From positions 1-64,000 of the forward strand of contig JAQGMG010000024.1 in assembly GCA_028292485.1 (NCBI GenBank): DNA of 64,000 bases, written 5' to 3'. Each line of letters begins with the position of its first letter. Positions within the stretch are counted from its first letter, which is position 1. Position numbers and translations under genes: made by a program. Shown piece by piece: positions 17,820-26,269 of this stretch. This stretch comes from Rhodocyclales bacterium. GTDB taxonomy: Bacteria; Pseudomonadota; Gammaproteobacteria; Burkholderiales; Rhodocyclaceae. The notes beneath the pieces were generated by a model that searched no databases, was not told the DNA's origin, and was given only the letters and a program-made list of their open reading frames with translations.

Positions 17820-19858
17820 CCGGAAAACTCCACGCGGAATTCGGTGTACTGACCCACCTGGGTGAGCAGCCTGAGATGACCGCCGAGCTTGCGCACGGCG
17901 TCCGCTACGGCATCCATGCCAACTCCGCGGCCCGCATGCGCATCGCTCTGCGCCGCCGTGGTGAAGCCGGGCCGCAATATCTCCGAGATGACCTGCCGAT
18001 CGGACATCTCGCTCAATGTCTCGACCGGGTAGCGCCCGCTGGCCTGCAGCGTCTCGCGCAGCCTGCCCGGACACAAGCCGCGGCCATCGTCGCGCACCGA
18101 CAGCGAATAGCGGGACGGGCCGACATTGCTGAGCGATACCTGCAACGTGCCCATCACCGTCTTGCCGGCTGCAGCGCGTTCCGTCGGCGCCTCGATGCCA
18201 TGTACCACGGCGTTGCGCACCAGTTGAGCGGCAATGGTGCGCACCGCACGCGCGGTCTTGGCAGAGAGTTCGTCAAACTCGCGCAGATTGATGTCGGCGT
18301 TGACGTTCTTGCTGTGATCCCTGGCGACACGCCGGGTCAGCGAGGAGATCGAGCGCGCCAGTTCCGGCGTATCCATCTCCACCGTTTCGACCTGCGTGGC
18401 GAAGCGCGAGACCACGGTGCGCAGCCAGCCGATACGCTCGAACAATTGCTTGAGGTGCACCGATACGCCAATCAACTCGTCACCGCTGAGCACATCGCGC
18501 CCACGCAATGACGACAGCATCGATTCGAACAACTCGGCGTCGCTGGCAATGAAGCTCAGCCCCATCATCGTGGAATTGGCCTTGACCACATGCACGGAGC
18601 GGAACACGTGATCGATGAGGCGGCGGTAGTCGTTGCCGCGCCCGTCGACCGCACGCAGCCTGTCGTTGATGTCGAACAGCACCGCTTCGGTTTCGCTGAT
18701 GAAGCGCGACAGCTCCGCGGGCTGCATCTGCGCCAGTTGCAGCAGCACCGACAATTGCTGGTCGGCCTGGCGGTTGGCCGCTTCGAGCTCGCTACGCAAG
18801 GCGACAACGGCGGATACATCGGTCACGGTAACCAGCAGATGCGACAGCACGCCATCTACCATCACGCGATTGAAGCCGAAGGAAAGATGACGGATGGCGT
18901 GTCCCGTTTCGACCGAGACTTCGGTGAGCGGATTGAGATCGCGCACCAGCGCTTCCTTGACCCGATCGCCAAGCAGCAGCCTGATGTATTCGATGGCCAG
19001 GCTGTGGTCGCCGTCCGTCAACATACGGCGCAATACCGCGGCGAAATCCTCGCCAACAGTGAGCTCACGGCCGAGAAGCTCCTTGAGCGAAGCGGACTGT
19101 TGCGAACCCAGGCGGAAGTCACGATCGATGAGGAACAGACCCTCCTTCACCGTGCCGAGAATCTCGCTCGTCTCGCGTTGCGCCTGTTCGGTCTTGCTGT
19201 CGCTCTCCTGCAGCCGGCGAATGAACTTGAAGAGAATGAAGAGGAAATTCACCAGCGCAAACACGATGCCGATGGTCTGCACCAGCCGCAGGCGTTCCGC
19301 CTTCTTGCCGGCGACGGCTTCCAGGCGAATCGTCAGATCGTTCATCAGGCCGAGCAGCTTCTTGTTGTTGTCGCGTGCGGCGGAGGCGGCATCATCTGCC
19401 ATCTCCACGGTCAGCGGCGAACCCGCCCAGATCCTCGCCAGCGCGTCCCGATACGGTGACCACAGCGTCAGCGCCTCATCGAGAACGTGCAGGCCCTGCG
19501 GATCATCGACGGCCTTGAGCGTGACGGGGCGACCATCAGCGCCTTTTACCTGCCCGCCATTGATGAACGCATTCAGGGTGACATCGAAAAGCATGACGGC
19601 ATCATGCAGCTCCGTGGCTGCCGGCTTGCCGTCCTGGCCCGCCTTGAGATCGTCGTCGAGCACGACCGCCGCCTTGGCCATGCGCTGCGACAACATGCGT
19701 TGTCGCCCGGAGAGATTGATCGATACGGCGTCCGAACCGATCTGGTACGACGTGTAGAAATTGAGCATCAATACTGCAAGGTCGAACAGGACAAAGCATG
19801 CAACGGCCAATACGATTTCCCTGTATTTGCCGAAGATCGAACGCTGGGATGTCTGCAT
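17816..19858 (-). CDS. Membrane CheA-like histidine kinase with PilJ-type sensor domain
   Basis: About 680 residues. A first transmembrane helix (about 15-35) precedes a periplasmic domain with the signature INLSGRQRMLSQRMAKAA, as in the PilJ/NarX-type sensor N-terminus, and a second helix follows (about 205-225). The cytosolic part has a PAS-like region, an HPt-like helix with likely phospho-acceptor His423 (SVHVVKANS) and a CheA-type ATPase domain (QLVRNAVVHGIEAPTERAAAGK, DDGRGLCPG, GRGVGMDAVADAV). It therefore looks like a kinase that fuses receptor and CheA functions, bypassing a separate methyl-accepting receptor. No CheW domain is evident at the end. I chose the ATG at 19858; one 13 codons earlier is possible. 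Confidence 0.85.
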   Translation of the reverse strand: MQTSQRSIFGKYREIVLAVACFVLFDLAVLMLNFYTSYQIGSDAVSINLSGRQRMLSQRMAKAAVVLDDDLKAGQDGKPAATELHDAVMLFDVTLNAFINGGQVKGADGRPVTLKAVDDPQGLHVLDEALTLWSPYRDALARIWAGSPLTVEMADDAASAARDNNKKLLGLMNDLTIRLEAVAGKKAERLRLVQTIGIVFALVNFLFILFKFIRRLQESDSKTEQAQRETSEILGTVKEGLFLIDRDFRLGSQQSASLKELLGRELTVGEDFAAVLRRMLTDGDHSLAIEYIRLLLGDRVKEALVRDLNPLTEVSVETGHAIRHLSFGFNRVMVDGVLSHLLVTVTDVSAVVALRSELEAANRQADQQLSVLLQLAQMQPAELSRFISETEAVLFDINDRLRAVDGRGNDYRRLIDHVFRSVHVVKANSTMMGLSFIASDAELFESMLSSLRGRDVLSGDELIGVSVHLKQLFERIGWLRTVVSRFATQVETVEMDTPELARSISSLTRRVARDHSKNVNADINLREFDELSAKTARAVRTIAAQLVRNAVVHGIEAPTERAAAGKTVMGTLQVSLSNVGPSRYSLSVRDDGRGLCPGRLRETLQASGRYPVETLSEMSDRQVISEILRPGFTTAAQSDAHAGRGVGMDAVADAVRKLGGHLRLLTQVGQYTEFRVEFSG

Positions 19859-20050
19859 GGTTATAAGACTTTCGTCGTAGTGGCACCGGGCAGACATGGC
19901 AAAAATCGAGCCAGCTCAGCGTAACGAACCGCGGCCAGCAAAATGTCAAAAAATGTGTCTCTTTAGGTTGAATGTGAAGTCTGACCGCGTCTCGAAACCC
20001 CAAATTGATGCATGGCAAACGGTATCGCGCACCATCCGATGGCATGACAC

Positions 20051-21244
20051 TCAGAATAGTTGCAACTGCGATTGCAACTGCGGCTGCAGCTGCAGCTGCG
20101 CCTTCTCGCCGGCGGGCGGTTTGAATGCCGCCGTATTCAGCACTCGCCGCGCCTTGTTGAGCCCCAGCCGTGTCGTCGCCAGTTTTGCGCGGCTGGCGTA
20201 GAGCTCGGCGAACTGGCCTTCACCCGTCATGCGCGTGCCGAAGCGGCTGTCGTAAGCCTTGCCACCACGCATCTGCCGGATGATGCTCATGACATGCTCG
20301 GCGCGGCCCGGCACATGCGTCTCCAGCCAGGCAGGAAATATCTCGGCCAGCTCATGTGGCAGACGCAGCAAGGCATAGCCGGCAGCGTCGGCACCACAGT
20401 CTTTCGCAGCGGCAAACACAGCTTCCATATCGTGATCGTTGAGTGCCGGAATGAGCGGCGCGAACAGTACGCCCACCGGCACGCCTGCTTCATGCAATTT
20501 GCGCATGGCGTCGAGCCGCCGCTGCGGCGTCGCGGCACGCGGCTCCATGCTGCGCGCCAGCTTGCGATCCAGCGTGGTGACGCTGAACATGACGTGCACC
20601 AGATCGTCGCGCGCCATGTCGACGAGCAGGTCAAGGTCGCGCTCGATCAACGCGCTCTTGGTGACGATGGTCACCGGGTGACGACACTCGGCCAGCACTT
20701 CGAGCAGACCGCGCGTCAAACGCAGTTGACGCTCGATCGGCTGCCAGCCGTCGGTGTTGATGCCGAGTGCAATAGGGCGGCAGCGATAGGATTTGCGCGC
20801 CAGCTCCTTGCGCAGCAGCGCCACCGCATCCGGCTTGTAGGCAATTTTCGTTTCGAAGTCGAGGCCCGCCGACAAGCCAAGATAGCTGTGCGTCGGCCGT
20901 GCAAAACAGTAGCTGCAACCATGCTCGCAGCCACGATAGGGATTGATGGAAAGCTGGAACGAAATGTCCGGCGATTTGTTCTCGGTGATCACGCTTTTGG
21001 CGGTATCGATGATGAGCTCGGTCACGAGCCGGGCCTCGCTCTCAACCTCTCCTTCTGCGTCCTTTTGCTCTTCTTCCTGCTGCCAGCCATCATCAAAAGC
21101 TTCGCGTCTTTGCGACTCGAAGCGGCCATCGGGGCGCACTGTAGCGCCGCGGCCACGAAACAATAGCGGACGCGCGACAGGCTGCGGCGCCTCGTTCGAC
21201 TCATCAGGAGATTCTTCGTTCACGACTTTTGCTCGACTCTGCAT
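20051..21244 (-). CDS. Radical SAM protein, PA0069 / spore photoproduct lyase-like family
   Basis: A 397-residue radical SAM enzyme with the iron-sulfur cluster motif CEHGCSYC (Cys106, Cys110, Cys113), preceded by SINPYRG and followed by FARPTHSYLGLSAG. The PA0069 family resembles spore photoproduct lyase but its reaction is not established. The charged N-terminus (about 1-75) is probably disordered. The C-terminus ends in an unusual Gln-Leu repeat (QLQLQPQLQSQLQLF) encoded by a short DNA repeat. A perfect LexA-type box, identical to that of lexA, lies 58 bases upstream, so the gene is probably induced by DNA damage. Confidence 0.9.
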   Translation of the reverse strand: MQSRAKVVNEESPDESNEAPQPVARPLLFRGRGATVRPDGRFESQRREAFDDGWQQEEEQKDAEGEVESEARLVTELIIDTAKSVITENKSPDISFQLSINPYRGCEHGCSYCFARPTHSYLGLSAGLDFETKIAYKPDAVALLRKELARKSYRCRPIALGINTDGWQPIERQLRLTRGLLEVLAECRHPVTIVTKSALIERDLDLLVDMARDDLVHVMFSVTTLDRKLARSMEPRAATPQRRLDAMRKLHEAGVPVGVLFAPLIPALNDHDMEAVFAAAKDCGADAAGYALLRLPHELAEIFPAWLETHVPGRAEHVMSIIRQMRGGKAYDSRFGTRMTGEGQFAELYASRAKLATTRLGLNKARRVLNTAAFKPPAGEKAQLQLQPQLQSQLQLF

Positions 21245-21301
21245 TTACAGGCGAGCCGCAGCGCTTAACCAGAAAGGCCTCCCGGGGCGGCTACGACACA
21301 A

Positions 21302-21317
21302 CTGTATTTATATACAG
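21302..21317. promoter_or_regulatory. LexA (SOS) box upstream of the radical SAM gene
   Basis: CTGTATTTATATACAG fits the LexA consensus CTG-N10-CAG and is base for base the same as the box in front of lexA at 57372-57387. It lies 58 bases from the radical SAM start on the minus strand. No other gene start is nearer. Confidence 0.85.
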
Positions 21318-21349
21318 CACTCTACCGTAGCCAGATACCTGGAACAAGC

Positions 21350-22117
21350 TCATTCGCCGTCCCAATAAGTCGAACGCTGATAGTGCTCGTGCAGGCGGAT
21401 TTCGTAATCACGCGACATCACGATTGCAGGATCGTATTCCGGGCTCGCTTCGACGGCAGCGCGATCGATGCCGAGTTCGACGACACTCTCCGCCCATTCC
21501 ACCTTGGTGATCCATTGCGGACGAACGACGACATGGCGCCCGACCCGCCACTTCGTCGTGTCGACAACCATGTAGCGGAGGGCCCAGGCCGCATCATCAA
21601 CCAGGAATTCCTCCACGTGACCGATGTGCTCTTCGCGCGCATGGACTTGATAGCCCGTCACTTCGCTGGCGCTGCGCAGATGATGATCTGCGTTTTCGAT
21701 CTTGTATTGGTCGCGGATAGCGAGCTCGGCAGTCGCTGTGCCGGCCACTGCATCGTCGGCCAGTATCGGATAAGGCCCCCACAGATAGCCGCCGCCCCAA
21801 TAAACCGGGTAACCGTAGTAAGCGTAGAACTCGGCCTCTTCCTGACGCGACACCGGCTGATCGGTATCGACGTCCGGGCTGTCCTTGACCTGCTGCTGGG
21901 TGAGCGCGACCTGTATCGTCTCTTTTTCCCAATCAACGCGGCGAATGGAGCGCGGTGAAATCAGCACTTTGCGGCCAGACAACCAGCCCCCTGTTTCGAC
22001 GATCAGATAGCGCACGCCCCAGGAGACGTCATCGAAATAGACATCTTTCACTTTGCCGATTTCACCATCGATGGCGCCAAGGGTCATGCCATGCAGCTTC
22101 TTCAAGCGATGCAACAT
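21350..22117 (-). CDS. Protein with two PRC-barrel domains
   Basis: A 255-residue soluble protein with two PRC-barrel repeats. The first (about 1-75) has LHGMTLGAIDGEIGKVKDVYFDD and VRYLIVETGGWLSGRKVLI; the second (about 155-225) has GYQVHAREEHIGHVEEFLVDD and LRYMVVDTTKWRVGRHVVV. A Tyr/Gly-rich linker joins them. PRC barrels are found in the photosynthetic reaction centre H subunit and RimM; free-standing versions like this have no assigned role and are often linked with stress. The start at 22117 is supported by AGGAG upstream. Confidence 0.88.
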   Translation of the reverse strand: MLHRLKKLHGMTLGAIDGEIGKVKDVYFDDVSWGVRYLIVETGGWLSGRKVLISPRSIRRVDWEKETIQVALTQQQVKDSPDVDTDQPVSRQEEAEFYAYYGYPVYWGGGYLWGPYPILADDAVAGTATAELAIRDQYKIENADHHLRSASEVTGYQVHAREEHIGHVEEFLVDDAAWALRYMVVDTTKWRVGRHVVVRPQWITKVEWAESVVELGIDRAAVEASPEYDPAIVMSRDYEIRLHEHYQRSTYWDGE

Positions 22118-22275
22118 CGAAGATTCTCCTGAGTGTTCGAGCTGGAATAGCCGTCTCCCACTCTGGTCGCCGAAAGCTGCAGGGTCTGTACGTTGCCGCA
22201 CACAAAGGCTACGTCTTGCCGAGGCCCGAATTATCTCATCAGCATAATTCGATCAGGGCAAGGCCGCGCACAAAA

Positions 22276-22893
22276 TCAGCCTGTAACGCCAGAGCGCTTG
22301 AGCTGTGCCGCCATCTGCTCGGCCAGGCGGCCAAGCGCCCTGCTCCAGGCGGCCACCACGGCTTCGGGAGACGCGCCCTGCATCGGCTCGCGTTCGCTGA
22401 TGCGCCAGATACTGCGCTGCCCGTCCGAGTCGCGCCGCAGAGTCCACGTCAACTCGATGGTCACACTGTCGCCGGGCCGCGCATCGAAACTCTGTACGTC
22501 GAGAAGTATCTGCCATGCCGCTGCAGCGGAGGCCTGTTGCGGATAGGCTGCCACTTGCGCGTTCGGCAACAGACGCGCCAGATGTGCGGCGAGCACACGT
22601 GGTATCTCGCGCTTTGGTGTATCGACCCAGCGGTCTTCTTCGAGCACATCGACCTTGGTGTCGGAACGGCGCACGACCAGTTGCGGGCGATCGATTGCTT
22701 CGGTCACGGTGGTCGGGCCAACGGCGATGCCAACAACCGCAGCAGACTGGCCCGTGGGCAGAGGCGGCGCCGACAACGAGTAGTAGCGCACGTTTGGTGA
22801 AGCACACGCGGCAAGGAAAAGACCGGCTCCCATGATCAAACCTGCTCGCAGGCAATATGCATTTTTCATGACGGCTTTCGTGGCGCATCTCAT
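22276..22893 (-). CDS. pqiC: Outer-membrane lipoprotein PqiC
   Basis: A 205-residue lipoprotein with a signal peptide ending in a lipobox (LAAC, lipidated Cys30) and the ABC-type auxiliary domain of PqiC (RYYSLSAPPLPTG, RPQLVVRRSDTKVDVLEEDRW). PqiC anchors the PqiB tube at the outer membrane for lipid movement across the periplasm. The ATG overlaps the PqiB stop (ATGA) and has GGAGGA upstream, so it is the last gene of the pqiA-pqiA-pqiB-pqiC operon. Confidence 0.92.
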   Translation of the reverse strand: MRCATKAVMKNAYCLRAGLIMGAGLFLAACASPNVRYYSLSAPPLPTGQSAAVVGIAVGPTTVTEAIDRPQLVVRRSDTKVDVLEEDRWVDTPKREIPRVLAAHLARLLPNAQVAAYPQQASAAAAWQILLDVQSFDARPGDSVTIELTWTLRRDSDGQRSIWRISEREPMQGASPEAVVAAWSRALGRLAEQMAAQLKRSGVTG

Positions 22894-24569
22894 GGTTTAT
22901 CCTCCGGCGTCTTGCCGCGGATCAGTGCTTCCGGATGGCGATCCAGATAGTCAGTCAGGGTGCGCAACGACTGGGCGGAACGGCCGACTTCGCGCAGGGT
23001 ATCGCGCATCTCCACTTGCAGCGGCGAGTCCTGCTGCAACAGACGCTCGGCACGCGACACTGTCTGGCGCGCTTCTTCGATCGTGCGTTTGAGTTCCGGC
23101 GCCACGTCCTGGTTGAGTTGCTGCATCAACACATCGGCATCCTTCACCGTCTTGTCGAGGGAGCGTATCGCGGTGTGCAGGTCCTTGCCGATCTCATCGA
23201 ACGGGATCTTGTCGAGTTTGCGCGCGATGCTGGTCAGGCTCGATTCAAGTTCATTCAGGCTGCCGTCGACAGTCGGAATTTCCAGCGGATTGTCGACCGA
23301 AACGGGCGCAGATGCTTGCGCTGCTGCGCGTGGCGATGTGGCATCGGTTGCCGTCTTGACCTTGACCGCGTTCGGGAAGAAATCGAGCGCCACGTAGAGC
23401 TGCCCCGTCAGCAGATTGGCGGCACGCAGCTGGCCGCGCAGGCCACCGGCGATCATGCCGCGCACCAGCTCCGGACTGCTTCCGCCAGCCGGCGGCAAGG
23501 TATTGCCAAATTTGCGCAAACGTTCCGGATACACCTTGATGTCGACCGGCACGTCGGCGCGCTGGGCTTTCGCATCGTAATGAATGCCGATGGCAGAGAC
23601 CTCACCGAACTGCAGACCGCGGAATTCCACCGGCGCCCCGACCGTCAGACCATGCACCGACTGATGGAAAACGAGCCGGTAGTATTCAACTGTCGTATCG
23701 TGGTCGCGCATCGCGACACGCTCATTGTCGTAGAGCTGAAAGTCGCTACCCGGGGGAGCGGGAGGCATTTCGGCCTGGCCCTCGGGTGCGCCGAACGCCA
23801 GGCCGCCAAGTATCAGCGTGGCAAGCGATTCGGTATTGAAACGCAAGCCGTTGGCGTCGACCGTGAAGTCCAGCCCGCTGGTGGACCAGAAACGCGAATT
23901 GGTGGTGACGAAGCGGTCGTATGGCGCGCGGACGAATATCGTTACCGTCGCACCGCGACCGTCCTTGTCGAGGTCGTAGGCAACGACCTGGCCAACAGGC
24001 AGCTTGCGGAAGTAAACCGGCGAGCCGTAGTCGATCGAGCCCAGCGTTTCCGCGTGCAGGGTAAAGCGTTTGCCAGGCTGTCCATCAATCAGCATGGGCG
24101 GCACTTCCAGGCCTACGAAATCGCTGCGCGAGCTGCTCGATTTGCCGACGTCGATACCGATGTAGGCACCGGACAGCAAGGTACTCAGACCGCTCACGCT
24201 GCCTGCGGCCACACGTGGCTTGACCACCCAGAAGCGGGTGTCGTCCACGGCGAAATCGCGCGCTTGCGAGCTAAGCCTGGCGGTGACGACGACGGCCTTG
24301 CGGTCTTCCGAAATGGCCACCTGCTGGACTTCGCCGACGTCGACGTCCTTGTATTTGATGCGCGTCTTGCCGGCTTCCAGCCCTTCACCGGTCAGAAAGC
24401 GGATTGTGACGGTGGGGCCCTGTCTGACGAAGGCCTGGATGGCGAGCCAGCCGCCGATCAGTATTGCGACGGCCGGGACCAGCCAGACGAGAGGCAAATT
24501 CCAGCGCTTGGCGCTGACAGCCCTTGCTGAAGGCAAATCCTGCGAATCAGGCATCTGTGGTTCGCTCAT
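22890..24569 (-). CDS. pqiB: Intermembrane transport protein PqiB (three MCE domains)
   Basis: A 559-residue protein with one N-terminal transmembrane helix (about 25-45, LVWLVPAVAILIGGWLAI) and three MCE domains: about 50-140 (VTIRFLTGEGLEAGKTRIKY), about 165-265 (RFTLHAETLGSIDYGSPVYF) and about 295-395 (YYRLVFHQSVHGLTVGAPVEF). A long helical tail (about 440-555) follows, as in E. coli PqiB, which forms a periplasmic hexameric tunnel for lipids. The operon context agrees: two PqiA-like membrane proteins upstream and PqiC downstream. Confidence 0.95.
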   Translation of the reverse strand: MSEPQMPDSQDLPSARAVSAKRWNLPLVWLVPAVAILIGGWLAIQAFVRQGPTVTIRFLTGEGLEAGKTRIKYKDVDVGEVQQVAISEDRKAVVVTARLSSQARDFAVDDTRFWVVKPRVAAGSVSGLSTLLSGAYIGIDVGKSSSSRSDFVGLEVPPMLIDGQPGKRFTLHAETLGSIDYGSPVYFRKLPVGQVVAYDLDKDGRGATVTIFVRAPYDRFVTTNSRFWSTSGLDFTVDANGLRFNTESLATLILGGLAFGAPEGQAEMPPAPPGSDFQLYDNERVAMRDHDTTVEYYRLVFHQSVHGLTVGAPVEFRGLQFGEVSAIGIHYDAKAQRADVPVDIKVYPERLRKFGNTLPPAGGSSPELVRGMIAGGLRGQLRAANLLTGQLYVALDFFPNAVKVKTATDATSPRAAAQASAPVSVDNPLEIPTVDGSLNELESSLTSIARKLDKIPFDEIGKDLHTAIRSLDKTVKDADVLMQQLNQDVAPELKRTIEEARQTVSRAERLLQQDSPLQVEMRDTLREVGRSAQSLRTLTDYLDRHPEALIRGKTPEDKP

Positions 24570-24630
24570 TTATTCTCACTTGTTATTGTTTTCCCCGCAC
24601 AGCCAACCGCTTTCCGAGGCTTGCTCCCAC

Positions 24631-25287
24631 TCAAGCACGACCTTGCGCCCGACGCTGCAACGCGTCCCACATCAGGCGCGGATCGAACGATTGTGCCGCC
24701 AGCATCGTCAGCACCACCACCGCCCCGAAAGCCAGCGCACCGTGGCCCGCATGAACCGACATGAATGCGTCAAAGCGCACCAGCGTCGCCAGCAGTGCCA
24801 CCACATATACGTCCAGCATCGACCACTTCCCCACCAGCTCGACCAGCCGATATAACCGCGACAGCTGCGGCGCCGCACCCAACGGCTTGCGTTGCACGCT
24901 GATCAGCAGCACGACCAGCGCAAGAAGCTTGCCCAGCGGCACGACCATGCTGGCGACGAACACGATCACCGCCAGATCCCATGACCCCGTATTCCACAAC
25001 AGGATAATGCCGCTCATGATGGTATTGGATTGCGTCGCACCGAGGGACGTCGTCTCCATGATGGGCAGCAGGTTCGCCGGAACGTACAGGATCAGCGCCG
25101 CGATCAGGAAAGCCCAGCAGCGCGTCAGGCTGAGGGGTTTACGCAGATGCACTGCCGAGCCACACCGCGGGCAATGATCATGCTCGACCACGGACACGAC
25201 CTGACCGCATGCGTGGCAGCCGGTCAGCCCCCTGCTCGCCGCCGACTCGGGCGGAAATGACTGCGTCAGATCCCCGGCAGCATTCAT
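24631..25287 (-). CDS. pqiA: PqiA-like membrane protein, second half
   Basis: A 218-residue protein with a zinc-ribbon-like pair of CxxC motifs (CHAC, CPRC) and about four transmembrane helices (LIAALILYVPANLLPIM, LAVIVFVASMVVPLGKLLAL, MLDVYVVALLATLVRF, ALAFGAVVVLTMLAAQSF). E. coli PqiA has two such modules in one chain; here each is its own gene. Its ATG overlaps the stop of the preceding module by 4 bases. The pair should form the inner-membrane part that feeds PqiB. Confidence 0.9.
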   Translation of the reverse strand: MNAAGDLTQSFPPESAASRGLTGCHACGQVVSVVEHDHCPRCGSAVHLRKPLSLTRCWAFLIAALILYVPANLLPIMETTSLGATQSNTIMSGIILLWNTGSWDLAVIVFVASMVVPLGKLLALVVLLISVQRKPLGAAPQLSRLYRLVELVGKWSMLDVYVVALLATLVRFDAFMSVHAGHGALAFGAVVVLTMLAAQSFDPRLMWDALQRRAQGRA

Positions 25288-25958
25288 GAAGTCACCTCGA
25301 CGACTTTGCCATCGACGTCGGCCTGCCCATCCCTGCCGCGCATGACAGCTTCATGATAAGCCCAGATCACACTGCCCTGCAGGCTGGAACTGAGCAGGGT
25401 CAGCAGCAGCATCGTCGCGCCAAAAGCCCACAGGCCAATACCTGCCGAGGCACTGGCCATGTGCCCGAGTTTTACCAATGCCACCACGACGCCGAGCATC
25501 AACACCTCAACCATGACCCACGAGGAGATCGCCATCAACGCGCGGAACAACGGCGCAAAACCCGGTGCACGAAACCCCAGGCGTAGCGGCAGCAACAACC
25601 ACAGCAGCCCGGCAATCAGGGCGGCAGGCGCCAGCACCGAAGTCACCAGCACCAGCACGCCGACCAATGTTTCGCCTTGCGCATGCAGTTGCCACACGGC
25701 GGCAACCATGGTCGCATCCATGCGCAACGCCTGAAATTCGAGCGTCATGACAGGAAAGATATTCGCGATCAGGAAACTGACGGCCGCCGTCACGGCCAAT
25801 GCCACCGGCACATCGAGTTTGTCCGACGCCCAGCGCAGCAGTGGCGCATCGCAGCGCGCGCAACGCAGGCTGCCGCGACGCGGCACAGCATCGGCGTGCT
25901 GCAACAGATCACATTCGTGACACACGATCATGTTTGCATTCGAATCCTGGCTCATCAT
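25284..25958 (-). CDS. pqiA: PqiA-like membrane protein, first half
   Basis: A 224-residue protein, first gene of the operon. It has CxxC pairs (CHEC, CARC) and four transmembrane helices (VALAVTAAVSFLIANIFPVM, LVGVLVLVTSVLAPAALIAGL, SSWVMVEVLMLGVVVALVKL, ALWAFGATMLLLTLL-like). It is the same fold as the following gene, so together they equal one full-length PqiA. The alternative start is the second Met. Confidence 0.9.
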   Translation of the reverse strand: MMSQDSNANMIVCHECDLLQHADAVPRRGSLRCARCDAPLLRWASDKLDVPVALAVTAAVSFLIANIFPVMTLEFQALRMDATMVAAVWQLHAQGETLVGVLVLVTSVLAPAALIAGLLWLLLPLRLGFRAPGFAPLFRALMAISSWVMVEVLMLGVVVALVKLGHMASASAGIGLWAFGATMLLLTLLSSSLQGSVIWAYHEAVMRGRDGQADVDGKVVEVTS

Positions 25959-26122
25959 TCCCTCAAAAAGACCATCGCTCTTGCCCTCGCCGATGCCCTT
26001 GCGGCTGCACTAACAGGCAGCCTGACAAGACCGCCTCATGCTTTCGGCTAAAATCGCAACCTTGCCTTCAACCGCCTTACTTGCATCCTTACTAGGTCCT
26101 TACTTACGTTAATCACGCCTTG

Positions 26123-26244
26123 GAAGCCGTAACAAAATGGAGCGAGCACGTGACTGGCTAGGCGGCCCGCGCAGAGCAGTGCTTCGGCACGGCGAGCGGG
26201 CCAACAACGCCAGACGCGTGCGCAGCCCATTTTGTTACGGCTTC
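26123..26244 (+). repeat. 122-bp palindromic element, copy 1
   Basis: Perfect 18-bp terminal inverted repeats, GAAGCCGTAACAAAATGG at 26123-26140 and its complement at 26227-26244, enclose a GC-rich, partly asymmetric core. A copy of the same length lies at 44033-44154 in the opposite orientation. Flanking bases CCTTG (left) and TTA (right) are also shared, so the true unit may be slightly longer. The core can be read as a 37-codon frame starting at 26137 (MERARDWLGG...), conserved in both copies, but this may simply reflect DNA similarity. It lies 25 bases upstream of aroG. Confidence 0.85.
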
Positions 26245-26269
26245 TTACCGCGCCCTGCCGGAATCCACC

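Noticed and set aside
17820-18074. N-terminal extension of the CheY-like protein
   Set aside because: The extra residues are antisense-like shadow of the kinase gene; the receiver starts at MRLLIVDD.
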